DNA of 64,000 bases from positions 57,142 through 121,141 of the forward strand of contig JACKCD010000011.1 of NCBI GenBank assembly GCA_020634215.1. Direction: 5' to 3'. Source of the stretch: Ardenticatenaceae bacterium. GTDB taxonomy: Bacteria > Chloroflexota > Anaerolineae > Promineifilales > Promineifilaceae. The notes under the pieces are model-generated. The model was given only the letters and a program-made list of their open reading frames with translations, was not told the DNA's origin and did not search any database. Both the position numbers and the translations under genes were made by a program. Shown here piece by piece: positions 31,521-40,260 of the stretch. Numbering within the stretch: position 1 is the first letter of the stretch; every line of letters starts with the position of its first letter.

Positions 31521-32393
31521 CTACGCCAAACGGCCGTAAAAATAGCGGCTGGTGGTGTGGCGAAAGCCCAGCCGTTGATAAAGCTGAACCGCTGCCTGGT
31601 TCGATTGCCACACCCCCAAATGCACCTCACGGCAGCCGTGGCGGACGAGATAGGCTAGGGCATGTTGCAAGAGGAAACGGCCGTTTCCCCGCCCTTGCCA
31701 TTCCGGCACAACTCCCACCGGCTCGATTTCGGCCGTTTCCCCCGCCAAGCGAAGCCAGGCAAAGCCAATTGGCATCTCGTTGGCATACAAAAAATGGAGG
31801 TCGGCGGGGCTGACAAGAAAAGCGGCCACCTCATCAGGGGTGTAAGGCTGATACCAGGGGTGTGGGTCGAAGCTGCGGTCATAGAGGGCAATGAATTGGG
31901 CGATGGCTTGTGGCTGGGGCAGGGTGCGAATGGTGAGGGGTGGGGGAAAAACGGCCGTTTTTCCCTCCTGCCCTGCCTGTGGCTGCCATACCATCTGCCA
32001 CTCCTCATGCTCAATGGTGAACTGGTGGGCGCGTAAAAACAGAGCGGCCGGCTCGTCGTGGCTACCCACGGCGTAGGTGACTGTTTTGCCACTGCCGGCC
32101 AAATCCGCCATCACTGCCGCCAGCAGTGCTGATCCGTGTCCCCGCCGCTGCTGACTGGGGATAACAAAGCCGTCTAGTTCCAGCAGGTGGGGTAAACCGG
32201 GCAGGGGAATGACGCTGGCGTAGCCGATGGGCTGGCCGTTCACCACGCCTACCCAAACGCGCCCGCCCATCTTGGGGTGGTTGGTTAGCTCACGGTGAAG
32301 GGAAACGGCCGTTTCTCTTCTGCCCAACGCCCGCCCACCTGCCGCCAACGCTGCCGCATCTTCTGCCCGATAGCTGCGAATCTTCATGCCCAT
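31521..32393 (-). CDS. Tandem-GNAT acetyltransferase
   Basis: About 291 residues from ATG 32393 (ATG 32387 in frame). Two GNAT folds: the N-terminal one has IPSQQRRGHGSALLAAVMA as acetyl-CoA loop (Q/R-x-x-G-x-G/A), the C-terminal one has VVPEWQGRGNGRFLLQHALAYL and the closing NQAAVQLYQRLGFRHT. Tandem GNATs of this kind include mycothiol synthase and antibiotic-modifying relatives; substrate unknown. The two AACGGCCGTT copies near 31676 and 31947 fall at the second acetyl-CoA loop (GNGRF) and in the linker. Confidence 0.82.
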   Translation of the reverse strand: MGMKIRSYRAEDAAALAAGGRALGRRETAVSLHRELTNHPKMGGRVWVGVVNGQPIGYASVIPLPGLPHLLELDGFVIPSQQRRGHGSALLAAVMADLAGSGKTVTYAVGSHDEPAALFLRAHQFTIEHEEWQMVWQPQAGQEGKTAVFPPPLTIRTLPQPQAIAQFIALYDRSFDPHPWYQPYTPDEVAAFLVSPADLHFLYANEMPIGFAWLRLAGETAEIEPVGVVPEWQGRGNGRFLLQHALAYLVRHGCREVHLGVWQSNQAAVQLYQRLGFRHTTSRYFYGRLA

Positions 32394-32422
32394 TATTTTA
32401 CACCGAACTTGACAATAAACGC

Positions 32423-32450
32423 TTGACAAAAAGTCGCCTAATGGTAGAAT
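32423..32450 (+). promoter_or_regulatory. Promoter of tRNA-Glu
   Basis: TTGACA (32423-32428), 16-base spacer, TAGAAT (32445-32450) with extended -10 TGG; the tRNA starts 10 bases on. A second TTGACA-like box is just upstream near 32409. Confidence 0.75.
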
Positions 32451-32460
32451 TCCACCCGTT

Positions 32461-32533
32461 GCCCTCATCGTCTAGGGGACTAGGACGTAAGCCTTTCAAG
32501 CTTAAAACCGGAGTTCGAATCTCCGTGAGGGCA
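32461..32533 (+). tRNA. tRNA-Glu (anticodon TTC)
   Basis: Acceptor GCCCTCA/TGAGGGC with discriminator A, D arm with CGTCTAGGGGACTAGGACG, anticodon loop CTTTCAA (TTC), and T arm CCGGAGTTCGAATCTCCG. CCA is not encoded. Confidence 0.96.
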
Positions 32534-32545
32534 TAGGCAAGAAAA

Positions 32546-32575
32546 CAGAGTCGCTGTATAAGCGGCTCTTTTTTG
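32546..32575 (+). terminator. Terminator of tRNA-Glu
   Basis: AGAGTCGCT (32547-32555), loop GTATA, AGCGGCTCT (one G-U pair), then a T tract. Confidence 0.88.
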
Positions 32576-32727
32576 TTTGTATTGGGCTGGAAGACCATTA
32601 GTGATCTTAAGATGAAATGGGAGACAACGGCCGTTTGTTGGCCCAACCTTACACCTACCTTCTGCCAACGAAAGGCAATGCTAACTGTCTAGGTCTGGCG
32701 ACCGGGAACCAGTTTTTGACCCAAACA

Positions 32728-32810
32728 TGTCATTTCGACGAGTCTTCGAGGAGAAATCCCGCTCGCTTGGCGATGTCAATGGGATTTCTCGGAGGACCTC
32801 GAAATGACAC
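32728..32810. repeat. Imperfect long palindrome (TGTCATTTCGA...TCGAAATGACA)
   Basis: TGTCATTTCGACGAGTCTTCGAGGAGAAATCCC is mirrored by GGGATTTCTCGGAGGACCTCGAAATGACA. MITE-like or REP-like stem between tRNA-Glu and a small membrane protein. No other gene is visible in 32576-32865, which also holds one AACGGCCGTT near 32624. Confidence 0.7.
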
Positions 32811-32865
32811 CTGTATAGCTTGTGGCCTGTTGAAGAGGCCACACTAAATGATGCTTTACTGTTTG

Positions 32866-33075
32866 CTATTTGAATAGAACTGAAAGCAACGACAGAAAAA
32901 GCAAGAAGATTACCAAACCGCCGACAAGCATCTGCCCTTTGCCAATGGACTTTGGGATGATCGTTTGATCATCGTCAACAACAGCTTTTCCATTTTTGAT
33001 AAGAGAATAGGCTATCAAACTTCCGGTGCCAAAAATTAACACAAGAATGATTGTTTGTTCTAATATATGCATCAT
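32866..33075 (-). CDS. Small two-helix membrane protein
   Basis: 69 residues: helix 1 TIILVLIFGTGSLIAYSLI, polar loop KNGKAVVDDDQTIIPKSIGKGQ, helix 2 MLVGGLVIFLLFLSLLSVL. The DNA is more AT-rich than the neighbours and carries no palindrome. No family recognised. The start at 33075 is followed directly by another ATG; the coding call rests on the hydrophobic pattern only. Confidence 0.55.
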   Translation of the reverse strand: MMHILEQTIILVLIFGTGSLIAYSLIKNGKAVVDDDQTIIPKSIGKGQMLVGGLVIFLLFLSLLSVLFK

Positions 33076-33312
33076 TTGTCTTTATTTGCCGCAAAATATG
33101 CCTTTTGTGTTAAAAGCAAAACAACTCAAACCTGTAGAAACGACTTGTAGTCCACATTATAAAGTGTAGGTGATTGTAAGCCAATGCCCTATATCCCACG
33201 AAGTAGCCAAACTCCTAAGACATCCAAGAGTGGGATTTGGTAATCTTGACTTTAGCTTCCGGCTCCCCAAACCTTGTCAAAATCGAGCCGATTGGCAATA
33301 ATCCATGCTGCC

Positions 33313-36009
33313 ATGACACCCATTTACACCATCGGCTACGGCAAGCGCAGCGGCGAGGAGATGCTGGCACTGCTGAAGCAGCACCAGATTGCCTTTCTTA
33401 TTGATGTGCGCTCGGCTCCCTATTCGCGCTACAAGCCAGAGTTTTCCAAGGACAATTTGGCCGACGCGCTGCGCCAGCACGGGATTCGCTATGTGTTTAT
33501 GGGCAATTTGCTGGGCGGCCGGCCGGATGACCCGGCATGTTACACAAACGGCCGTATTGACTACAACCTTGTCCAAGCCACGCCCCTTTACCAGCAGGGC
33601 ATTAGCCGTCTATACAACGCCTTTGAACAGCAGCACCGCGTTGCCATTATGGGTAGCGAAGCCAAACCGCAGGATTGCCACCGCGCCCTGCTCATCGGCC
33701 CAACGCTCGCCGCGCTGGGGGTTCCGCTGGCGCATATTGACGAAAACGGGGAGCTGCAAAGCCAGGAAGCGGTGCTGGCGCGGCTGGACAAACCCAAACC
33801 GGCCAAAAAAGCGGATACGCCATTGGGCAGGGCAGCGCAGCTTTTACACGCCATTTACGGTTATGAATCGTTCCGTCCGCTGCAAGCCGAAATTATTGGC
33901 AACGTCCTGGCACAGCGCGACACGCTGGTGATTATGCCCACCGGTGGCGGCAAGTCACTTTGCTACCAGCTTCCGGCACTGCTGTTTGACGGGATGACGG
34001 TGGTGGTGTCGCCGCTGATTTCGCTGATGCAGGATCAGGTGGATCAATTGCGGGAGTTGGGGTTAACGGCCGTTTACCTCAACAGCAGCCTCAGCCTTGA
34101 TGCCTATTACGACACCCTGGCGCAGGTGCGGCAGGGTCACATCAAGCTGCTTTACATGGCTCCCGAAACGCTGCTCAAACCCGACATCCTCGACACCCTG
34201 ACCCAATGCCGCATTGATTGTTTAGCCATTGACGAAGCCCACTGCATTTCCGCCTGGGGCCACGATTTTCGCCCCGAATATCGCCAATTGGTTGAGGTGC
34301 GGCAGCGGCTGCCAACGGCCGTTTGTGTTGCTCTCACCGCCACCGCCACCCCCCGCGTCCGCGACGACATCAAAAGCTCGCTCAACTTTCAGGACGAAAA
34401 CGCCTTTATTGCCAGCTTCAACCGCGAAAATCTCTTTTTGGAAGTGGTGGACAAAACCGACACCGTTAGCCAAGCGTTGGAGTTTATTGCCGCCCATCCC
34501 AACCAGTCTGGCATTATTTACTGCGCCACGCGGCGGCAGGTGGATGCCCTCACCCACGCCCTGTCGCGGCGTGGGCTGTCGGTGCTGCCCTACCACGCCG
34601 GGTTGGACAGCGGCACGCGGCAGCTTAACCAAATGCGCTTTGTCCGCGATGATGTGGACATCATCATCGCCACCATCGCCTTTGGCATGGGAATTGACAA
34701 ACCCAACGTGCGCTTTATCTTGCACGCCGATTTGCCCAGCGACATCGAAAATTATTACCAGCAAATTGGCCGTGCCGGGCGCGACGGCTTGCCGTCCGAC
34801 TGCCGCCTCCTGTTTAGCTACAGCGACATTTTTACGGTGAAACATTTTATTGGGCAGGCAGCCGAGGAAGAACAGGTGGGGCGGCACGTGCGGCTGGAAT
34901 CGCTGGTGGGATGGGTGGAGACTACCGAGTGCCGTCGCAAGCCATTGTTGGGCTATTTTGGCGAAACGTTTGCCGAGGACAATTGCGGTCAGTGCGATAA
35001 TTGCACCAGAGAGGAAAAGGAACTGACCGACATCACCATCCCGGCGCAAAAGTTTCTCTCCTGCGTCAAGCGGACGGGGGAGCTATTTGGCACTAACCAC
35101 ATCATCAATGTGCTGCGGGGGTCGCAGGCGAAGAGTGTGCTGGAGCGGGGGCATCACCAGCTTACTACCTACAACATTGGCACCGAGTTTTCACAGCAGC
35201 AGTGGCGGCATTTGGCGCGACAGTTGGTGCAGCAAGGGCTGTTGGCGCAGGATATGAGCTATGGCAGTTTGAAGCTGACAGCGGATGGTTGGGGAGTGTT
35301 GAATGGGGCGCAGGTGTGGGGCACGCTGGAGGAGGCGCGGAAAACGGCCGTTTCTGCCCCCCGTGAACTCCTTGCCTATGATGCCGGACTGTACGAGTTG
35401 CTGCGGCAAAAGCGGAAAGAGATGGCCGATGCTGCCAATGTGCCGCCCTACGTTATTTTTTCCGACCGTTCGCTGGCGGAGATGGCGACCTATTTCCCCC
35501 ATTCGCCGCAGGCGCTGGGGCAGCTTTATGGCATTGGTGAGGTGAAGGTGGCGAATTATGCCGGGGTGGTGTTGCCGATCATTGCTGATTATTGCCGGAC
35601 GCATAGGTTGAAGGAGAAGCGGAAGCAGGACGAGGTGGGTGAGCGGACAAAGGGGAGTGGGGGTGGAAACGGCCGTTCTTCCCGTAGCGACGAAGTGGGC
35701 GAAGCGTTTGCCGACGGCCAAACCATTGAGCAGCTTATGGAAATCTACAGCGTCAAGCGCCAAACCATCATTTCCCACTTAGGGCGTTATGTGGAGGCGG
35801 GCAACGCCCTTGCTGTTGAACGGCTCTTTGCTGCCTCTACCTTGACCCAGGAACAGCAGGAGCAAGTGTGGCTGGCCTTTGCTGAAAACGGCACCGTTGC
35901 CTTGCGTCCCATCTTCGAGGCGTGCGGTGAACAAATTCCTTATGATGAACTCCACCTGCTCCGCATCTGCTATCAGCTTGAAGCTGACGGCGACTCATCC
36001 CTCTTGTAA
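33313..36009 (+). CDS. recQ: DUF488 domain fused to RecQ-type DNA helicase
   Basis: 898 residues from ATG 33313. Residues 1-150 are a DUF488 domain (YTIGYGKRSGEEMLALLKQH, DVRSAPYSRYKPEFSKDNLADAL, GSEAKPQDCHRALLIG). RecQ begins near 170: FRPLQAEIIGNVLAQRDTLVIMPTGGGKSLCYQLPAL (Walker A), DEAHCISAWGHDFRPEY (DEAH plus aromatic loop), ATATP, YCATRRQ, IAFGMGIDKPNVRFI and QQIGRAGRDG. A zinc-binding four-Cys cluster (ECRRKPLLGYFGE...NCGQCDNC), winged helix, HRDC (LYELLRQKRKEMADAANVPPYVIFSD) and a terminal HTH_40-like part follow. It unwinds DNA 3' to 5' in recombination and repair; the DUF488 role is unknown. It encodes a palindrome-bearing linker near 35668. Confidence 0.93.
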   Translation: MTPIYTIGYGKRSGEEMLALLKQHQIAFLIDVRSAPYSRYKPEFSKDNLADALRQHGIRYVFMGNLLGGRPDDPACYTNGRIDYNLVQATPLYQQGISRLYNAFEQQHRVAIMGSEAKPQDCHRALLIGPTLAALGVPLAHIDENGELQSQEAVLARLDKPKPAKKADTPLGRAAQLLHAIYGYESFRPLQAEIIGNVLAQRDTLVIMPTGGGKSLCYQLPALLFDGMTVVVSPLISLMQDQVDQLRELGLTAVYLNSSLSLDAYYDTLAQVRQGHIKLLYMAPETLLKPDILDTLTQCRIDCLAIDEAHCISAWGHDFRPEYRQLVEVRQRLPTAVCVALTATATPRVRDDIKSSLNFQDENAFIASFNRENLFLEVVDKTDTVSQALEFIAAHPNQSGIIYCATRRQVDALTHALSRRGLSVLPYHAGLDSGTRQLNQMRFVRDDVDIIIATIAFGMGIDKPNVRFILHADLPSDIENYYQQIGRAGRDGLPSDCRLLFSYSDIFTVKHFIGQAAEEEQVGRHVRLESLVGWVETTECRRKPLLGYFGETFAEDNCGQCDNCTREEKELTDITIPAQKFLSCVKRTGELFGTNHIINVLRGSQAKSVLERGHHQLTTYNIGTEFSQQQWRHLARQLVQQGLLAQDMSYGSLKLTADGWGVLNGAQVWGTLEEARKTAVSAPRELLAYDAGLYELLRQKRKEMADAANVPPYVIFSDRSLAEMATYFPHSPQALGQLYGIGEVKVANYAGVVLPIIADYCRTHRLKEKRKQDEVGERTKGSGGGNGRSSRSDEVGEAFADGQTIEQLMEIYSVKRQTIISHLGRYVEAGNALAVERLFAASTLTQEQQEQVWLAFAENGTVALRPIFEACGEQIPYDELHLLRICYQLEADGDSSLL

Positions 36010-36145
36010 TCTTGTTTTTAACGCATCGGTGCTAATCTGGTAGTACTTTAGTACTATTGGTGCCGCATCGCTAGACGCGCCCAACGCCCGTTGGGTGGCA
36101 CGGTTCCCCAAGGCATACATGAATTTCCTACATAAGGAGACTATT

Positions 36146-37336
36146 ATGTTTCGCCTATCATTTACCCGGCAGCTTGTTTCCAAGCTCATCATTTTTTTTG
36201 TTGTGTCCATCATGGGCTGGCTGACCAGCCCGTACCAGGTTCATGCCGCTGATTGTACGGTGCCAAGCGTGGGTTATTTGACGGTGCAAACGGCCGTTAA
36301 CGACCCTCAATGCACCCTCATCATCCTCGAACCCGGAACCTATTTTGAAAACATCACCATTTCCCATGATCTTGCCATCATTGGCGTGGGCGACCAGGCC
36401 AGCGTCCTTGATGGCAACCATTCCGGCTCTGTTGTCGCCATTCAGCCCAACCTCACGGTGCAGTTAAACAACCTTGTGCTGCAAAATGGGAGCGGGATGT
36501 TTGGCAACGGCATTTACAACGACAACAGCTATCTTGAATTGACCCATGTTTTGCTGCAAAACAACATGACTTCCTTTGGTGGCCCCGCCCGTGGTGCCGG
36601 TATTTACAACAACCTGGGAACCGTTGTCTTGCAGCACAGTGCCCTTGTCCACAACGGCCAATTGGCTCTGGCTGGCGGTGGTGTGTACAACAACCACGGC
36701 GTTCTCATTGTGCAAGACACCGTGTTTGAAAACAATGGCTTTCCCACCAGCAGCGGTGGCAGTATTCACAATGAGTTTGGCACGGTGACGATTAAAAACG
36801 GCCAGTTTCACCTCAGCTATGCCAATGATGGGGCCATGATTTTTAACAATGGCGGCGTTATCAACAGTAAGCATTCTTCCTACGCCAACGGCAATGGCGT
36901 TTCGGGTGCGGCCGTGTTCAATAATGGTGCCGCAACCTTCGATTCTAATGGCGACACCTTTGCCGATGGCCGCGCCATTGGCCGGTCTGGCGGCATTTTT
37001 AACAATGGTGGTATGGTTGACCTGAAAAATTGTTTATTCGAGCGCAATGTGGCCTTTGGCAGCGGTGGTGCGGTGCATAACCGAGGCACCATGACCATTA
37101 AGCATTGCACCTTCCGCAACAACACGGCTGATATGAGCAACGGAGGGGCAATCTACAACAATGGTGATTTGAGCCTGAAGGGTGTTGAGATTGTGGAAAA
37201 TACGGCCGTTTTTGGCGGCGGCATTGCCAATGATGGGACGCTATCCCTGAAGAACACAACCTTTGCCAACAACACCGCCCTCGCCGATGGCAATGACGTG
37301 TGGAACACGGGCAGTTGCACCGGCTGCCCTTCATAA
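36146..37336 (+). CDS. Secreted right-handed beta-helix protein
   Basis: 396 residues from ATG 36146 (AAGGAG at 36133-36138). Signal peptide LVSKLIIFFVVSIMGWLTSPYQVHA, then a parallel beta-helix with about 20-residue rungs rich in N, G and short motifs such as GGGVYNNHGVLIVQDTVFENN, GGIFNNGGMVDLKNCLFERN and GGAIYNNGDLSLKGVEI. It resembles polymorphic outer-membrane/choice-of-anchor proteins and probably binds or degrades a polysaccharide at the surface. It ends in CTGCPS without a visible sorting signal. One exact palindrome near 36288. Confidence 0.82.
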   Translation: MFRLSFTRQLVSKLIIFFVVSIMGWLTSPYQVHAADCTVPSVGYLTVQTAVNDPQCTLIILEPGTYFENITISHDLAIIGVGDQASVLDGNHSGSVVAIQPNLTVQLNNLVLQNGSGMFGNGIYNDNSYLELTHVLLQNNMTSFGGPARGAGIYNNLGTVVLQHSALVHNGQLALAGGGVYNNHGVLIVQDTVFENNGFPTSSGGSIHNEFGTVTIKNGQFHLSYANDGAMIFNNGGVINSKHSSYANGNGVSGAAVFNNGAATFDSNGDTFADGRAIGRSGGIFNNGGMVDLKNCLFERNVAFGSGGAVHNRGTMTIKHCTFRNNTADMSNGGAIYNNGDLSLKGVEIVENTAVFGGGIANDGTLSLKNTTFANNTALADGNDVWNTGSCTGCPS

Positions 37337-37464
37337 CCCGCCTTACCGCGTTTGGGATTTTGCCCGTCCTGATTTACAATCAGAAAAATAAATAAGGCAA
37401 CATAGATGACCAAGAAACAAGGTGATTTTGTTTCTTGGTCATTGTTTACTGTCACGGAGGCATT

Positions 37465-38505
37465 ATGCGCGTAGGAATGATGATTGGCTATTCTGGCCGC
37501 AAGGTTGAACTCCCCATGGATTTGATCCGCACCGCTGACGAGATTGGCGTGTATGCAGTTTGGGCGGCGGAAGCGTATGGCTCGGATGCGGTAACGCCGC
37601 TGGCGTGGATTGGGGCGCAAACAAAGAACATCAAGCTGGGGACGGCCATCATGCAAATGCCGGCTCGCACCCCGGCCAACGCGGCCATGACGGCGATGAC
37701 GCTGCATCAGTTGTCAAACGGCCGTTTTCTCCTCGGTCTTGGTTTGTCCGGCCCTCAGGTCGTCGAAGGGTGGCACGGCATCAGCTACGCTCGTCCGCTG
37801 GCTCGCACCCGCGAATACGTCAACATCGTGCGCCAAATCTTCAACCGCCAGACCCCTGTCACGTTAGATGGCAAGGTCTACCAAGTTCCCTACATGGGCG
37901 AAGATGCCACCGGGCTGGGCAAACCGCTCAAAAGCATCCTCGAACCCGCCCCCGACATCCCCATCTATCTCGCCGCCATCGGCCCCAAAAACGTCGAACT
38001 CACCGCCGAAATTGCCGACGGTTGGCTCCCCATCTTCTTTTCGCCGGAAAAATATGCCGAAACGTACCAGGAATCGGTGGAAGCTGGGTTTGCCAAGGCG
38101 GGCAACGGTAAAGGCCTGGCAAACTTTGACATCGCCCCCACCGTTTCGGCCATCGTTACCGATAACGTGGAGATCGGCTACAACATGCTGCGGCCGATGC
38201 TGGCGCTCTACATTGGCGGCATGGGAGCCAAGGGCAAAAACTTCTACAACGACCTTGCCAGCCGCTATGGCTATGAAGCTGAGGCGGCCGAAATTCAGGA
38301 GCTGTATTTGTCCGGCCGGCAAGGGGAAGCGATGATGAAGGTTCCGGCCGGCCTGATTGACGAAGTAGCCCTGGTTGGCCCCAAGGAGCGCATCCGCGAA
38401 CGGCTATCCCTCTGGCGCAACAGCCCCATCACCACCATGAACCTCACCGTCTTTGACGAAACCAGCTTGCGTACTATGGTAGAATTGGTTGGTGAAATTG
38501 TTTAA
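37465..38505 (+). CDS. LLM-class, F420-type oxidoreductase
   Basis: 346 residues, luciferase-like TIM barrel. ATG 37465 has GGAGG at -10. Family features: MRVGMMIGYSGRK at the start, AVWAAEAYGSDAVTPLAWIGAQT, LGTAIMQMPARTPANAAMTAMTL, GRFLLGLGLSGPQVVEGWHG and YLAAIGPKNVELTAEIADGWLP. It most resembles F420-dependent LLM enzymes of Actinobacteria and Chloroflexota; FMN use cannot be excluded. Last gene before the foreign-looking block. One palindrome near 37717. Confidence 0.88.
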   Translation: MRVGMMIGYSGRKVELPMDLIRTADEIGVYAVWAAEAYGSDAVTPLAWIGAQTKNIKLGTAIMQMPARTPANAAMTAMTLHQLSNGRFLLGLGLSGPQVVEGWHGISYARPLARTREYVNIVRQIFNRQTPVTLDGKVYQVPYMGEDATGLGKPLKSILEPAPDIPIYLAAIGPKNVELTAEIADGWLPIFFSPEKYAETYQESVEAGFAKAGNGKGLANFDIAPTVSAIVTDNVEIGYNMLRPMLALYIGGMGAKGKNFYNDLASRYGYEAEAAEIQELYLSGRQGEAMMKVPAGLIDEVALVGPKERIRERLSLWRNSPITTMNLTVFDETSLRTMVELVGEIV

Positions 38506-38532
38506 GATGGTTTAGAAACTTTGGAAGAAAAA

Positions 38533-38925
38533 ATGAGTGTACAAGTAACTTTGACATTGTCTGACAAACTTTTTGAAAAAGCCGAGCAATTTGGGGCAGC
38601 AACTCAACGAGAGACAGCGGTTGTTTTGTCTGATATGCTGGACATGATGTGGCCGAGCTTGGGTAAGCTGCCGGAGGCTGAGTATGTTCCGGTAACGCTT
38701 TTGTCAGATTCAGATGTATTGTCGCTTGCAGATTCCAAAATGGATCCTGTGCAAAATGCTCGTCTACACGCTTTGCAGTCCAAGGGCAAAGAAGCAGATC
38801 TGACTTTTGCCGAGCGTTATGAATTAGCTGGCCTTTTGCAAATCTATCAGCTTGGGCAATTACAGAAATCCGAAGCTATGGCCGAGGTCGTTCGGCGTGG
38901 TTTGCGGTTGCCCTTGGCTTCATGA
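38533..38925 (+). CDS. Small protein encoded upstream of an HNH endonuclease
   Basis: 130 residues from ATG 38533 (GGAAG 5 bases before). Mostly helical; VQVTLTLSDKLFEKAEQFGAATQRETAVVLSDML looks like an N-terminal antitoxin-type or RHH-like segment, followed by a helical tail ending VVRRGLRLPLAS. Its stop overlaps the ATG of the HNH gene (ATGA), so the two are translationally coupled. It may be an adaptor or immunity-type partner. The DNA lacks the palindrome and is less GC-rich than the neighbours. Confidence 0.65.
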   Translation: MSVQVTLTLSDKLFEKAEQFGAATQRETAVVLSDMLDMMWPSLGKLPEAEYVPVTLLSDSDVLSLADSKMDPVQNARLHALQSKGKEADLTFAERYELAGLLQIYQLGQLQKSEAMAEVVRRGLRLPLAS

Positions 38926-39344
38926 GTGACGTTTCAGAAAATAAGCGGCAGCAAGTTCGCGCCAGAGCCAAAAACCGCTGTGAATATTGCTTAAGCCATC
39001 AAGACTATATCCTTGGGAGGCTACAGATAGACCACATTCTTCCCGTTGTTAAGGGAGGTAGTGATGAGTTAAGCAACCTTTGTTTGGCTTGTGAACTTTG
39101 CAACCAATATAAATGGACACAAACGGATGGCCTTGATTTGGAAACAGGAGATGTGGTGGCTTTGTTTCATCCGCGTCAGCAGAAATGGCATGAGCATTTT
39201 GCTTGGAGTCAAGATGGCAACACAGTCATTGGGTTAACCGCTTGTGGTCGTGCTACGGTTGATGTACTACGATTGAATAATGAGTTGGCGCGAACTGTGC
39301 GGCGTAATTGGGTGCGAGCAGGGTGGCATCCACCGGTTGATTAA
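38922..39344 (+). CDS. HNH endonuclease
   Basis: 140 residues. The HNH core is clear: NRCEYC, LQIDHILPVVKGGSDELSNLCLACELCNQYK, with the two zinc CxxC pairs, the DH pair and the final N. It is a nicking or double-strand endonuclease of the McrA/5-methylcytosine-restriction-like type often found as small accessory genes. Start overlaps the upstream gene by 4 bases. The duplicated elp3 5' end begins at its stop codon. No palindrome. Confidence 0.85.
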   Translation: MSDVSENKRQQVRARAKNRCEYCLSHQDYILGRLQIDHILPVVKGGSDELSNLCLACELCNQYKWTQTDGLDLETGDVVALFHPRQQKWHEHFAWSQDGNTVIGLTACGRATVDVLRLNNELARTVRRNWVRAGWHPPVD

Positions 39345-39404
39345 GAAACTATGACACGAATTTCGGTACATGAGTGACGATTGCGCCGACAGTTCAGCAG
39401 GAAC
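39340..39404 (+). pseudogene. Duplicated 5' fragment of elp3 (bases 1-60), degenerate
   Basis: GATTAAGAAACTATGACACGAATTTC and the following about 40 bases match the elp3 start region at 41346-41408 with scattered changes; the frame stops after 8 codons. It abuts the HNH gene, so HNH was once probably next to elp3. Confidence 0.75.
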
Positions 39405-39410
39405 AGATGG

Positions 39411-39467
39411 CACATAATAAGCCACTCATGTGGCCTTTTATCTAGCAATAATAAATAGTTAGGCGGC
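39411..39467. repeat. Direct repeat R1 (CACATAATAA...GCGGC)
   Basis: Begins CACATAATAAGCCACTCATG and includes TGGCCTTTTATC. A close copy (R2) lies at 40069-40136. Both follow a fragment of elp3, which suggests a repeated insertion or duplication event. Confidence 0.7.
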
Positions 39468-39474
39468 AATATCT

Positions 39475-39882
39475 ATGTGGCAGGGACGTTATCGTCGGTG
39501 GAATCCAGTTCCAATGCTGGAGGGTAAGATTCTGTGGTGCGAAGGGGTGCACGACGACTGGGAGGGATTTCGAATTTGGCTTCGGCCCGATGATATCAAG
39601 CTGCCGATGCTTATTGTACGTTTCGAGTATTACCTCATGTATGTGAATTCAGATGAGGGTGATCGAATATCCAAGGTTTTAGAGCCGGATAGCTTTGGGT
39701 TCCCCCATGCATTTTGGAAAGTCGAAGATTCAGCGTTACTCTCTGAATTCCATCGGCAATCCGTAGGTGTCCATGAGAAGATACCCATTACGCATTTCGC
39801 ATTCCTCAGCGGCTCAGACTGCGTTGATGTCCTGGCAATGGAAGAGCCATCTTTTAGCTATGAGTCTAGCGGTCACCAGTAG
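39475..39882 (+). CDS. Orphan protein in a cassette-like unit, unknown function
   Basis: 135 residues, acidic and aromatic-rich: WCEGVHDDWEGFRIWLRPDD, MLIVRFEYYLMYVNSDEGDR, FGFPHAFWKVEDSALLSEFHRQS, and THFAFLSGSDCVDVLAMEEPSF. The length and composition recall immunity-type or Imm-like proteins, but I recognise no family. It is flanked by an 11-bp inverted repeat TTAGGCGGCAA (39459-39469) / TTGCCGCCTAA (39938-39948) and lies between two fragments of the elp3 5' end. It is AT-richer than surroundings and has no palindrome. Confidence 0.6.
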   Translation: MWQGRYRRWNPVPMLEGKILWCEGVHDDWEGFRIWLRPDDIKLPMLIVRFEYYLMYVNSDEGDRISKVLEPDSFGFPHAFWKVEDSALLSEFHRQSVGVHEKIPITHFAFLSGSDCVDVLAMEEPSFSYESSGHQ

Positions 39883-39969
39883 CTAAGCATGAGGCAAGTC
39901 TTACGTGATTGAATTTCGATGCAGTGAGGTTTGCGCGTTGCCGCCTAATAAAGGGATGGAGCCGCAGGG

Positions 39970-40041
39970 AAAAGTGGGAGGCGCAGCATCAGGTGGTGCT
40001 GTTGGTGCGGCTGGTACAGCGGTTGGGGAAGGAACGGCCGT
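39970..40041 (+). pseudogene. Second duplicated fragment of elp3 (bases 72-163)
   Basis: AAAGTGGGAGGCGCAGCATC and following bases match elp3 at 41430-41522, with a 21-base deletion after GGTGGTG. It includes the copy of AACGGCCGTT near 40032, the only one between 37730 and 41510. Confidence 0.8.
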
Positions 40042-40068
40042 TTTGCAAGCAAAGACAAGGATAGATGA

Positions 40069-40136
40069 CACATAATAAATAATAAACCACTCATGCGGCC
40101 TTTTATCCAGCACCGCGCTACAATAAATAGGTCGGC
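40069..40136. repeat. Direct repeat R2
   Basis: Begins CACATAATAAATAATAAACC and includes CACTCATGCGGCCTTTTATC. Similar to R1 at 39411-39467 with a small insertion. Confidence 0.7.
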
Positions 40137-40169
40137 ATGCTATAGTCTTTAAGAAAAAGATTTAGACTC

Positions 40170-40202
40170 AGATTGGTTCAATCTCGCAGATTGAACCAAT
40201 CT
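40170..40202. repeat. AGATTGGTTCAATCT hairpin repeat, copy 2
   Basis: AGATTGGTTCAATCT (40170-40184), short loop, AGATTGAACCAATCT (40188-40202). It lies in the 220-base leader of the alpha/beta hydrolase gene. Confidence 0.8.
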
Positions 40203-40260
40203 AATGTCCAAAACATTATCTGAATGTCTATAGTATTGTTAGGGAAGAGGTAATTACAAT

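Noticed and set aside
34222..35049. Minus-strand open frame of 275 codons inside the RecQ gene
   Set aside because: It is antisense to conserved helicase motifs; a shadow of high third-position GC.
39459..39948. Integron with attC sites
   Set aside because: GTTAGGC and GCCTAA ends are present but no full attC pairing partner or integrase is visible; kept only as a possibility.
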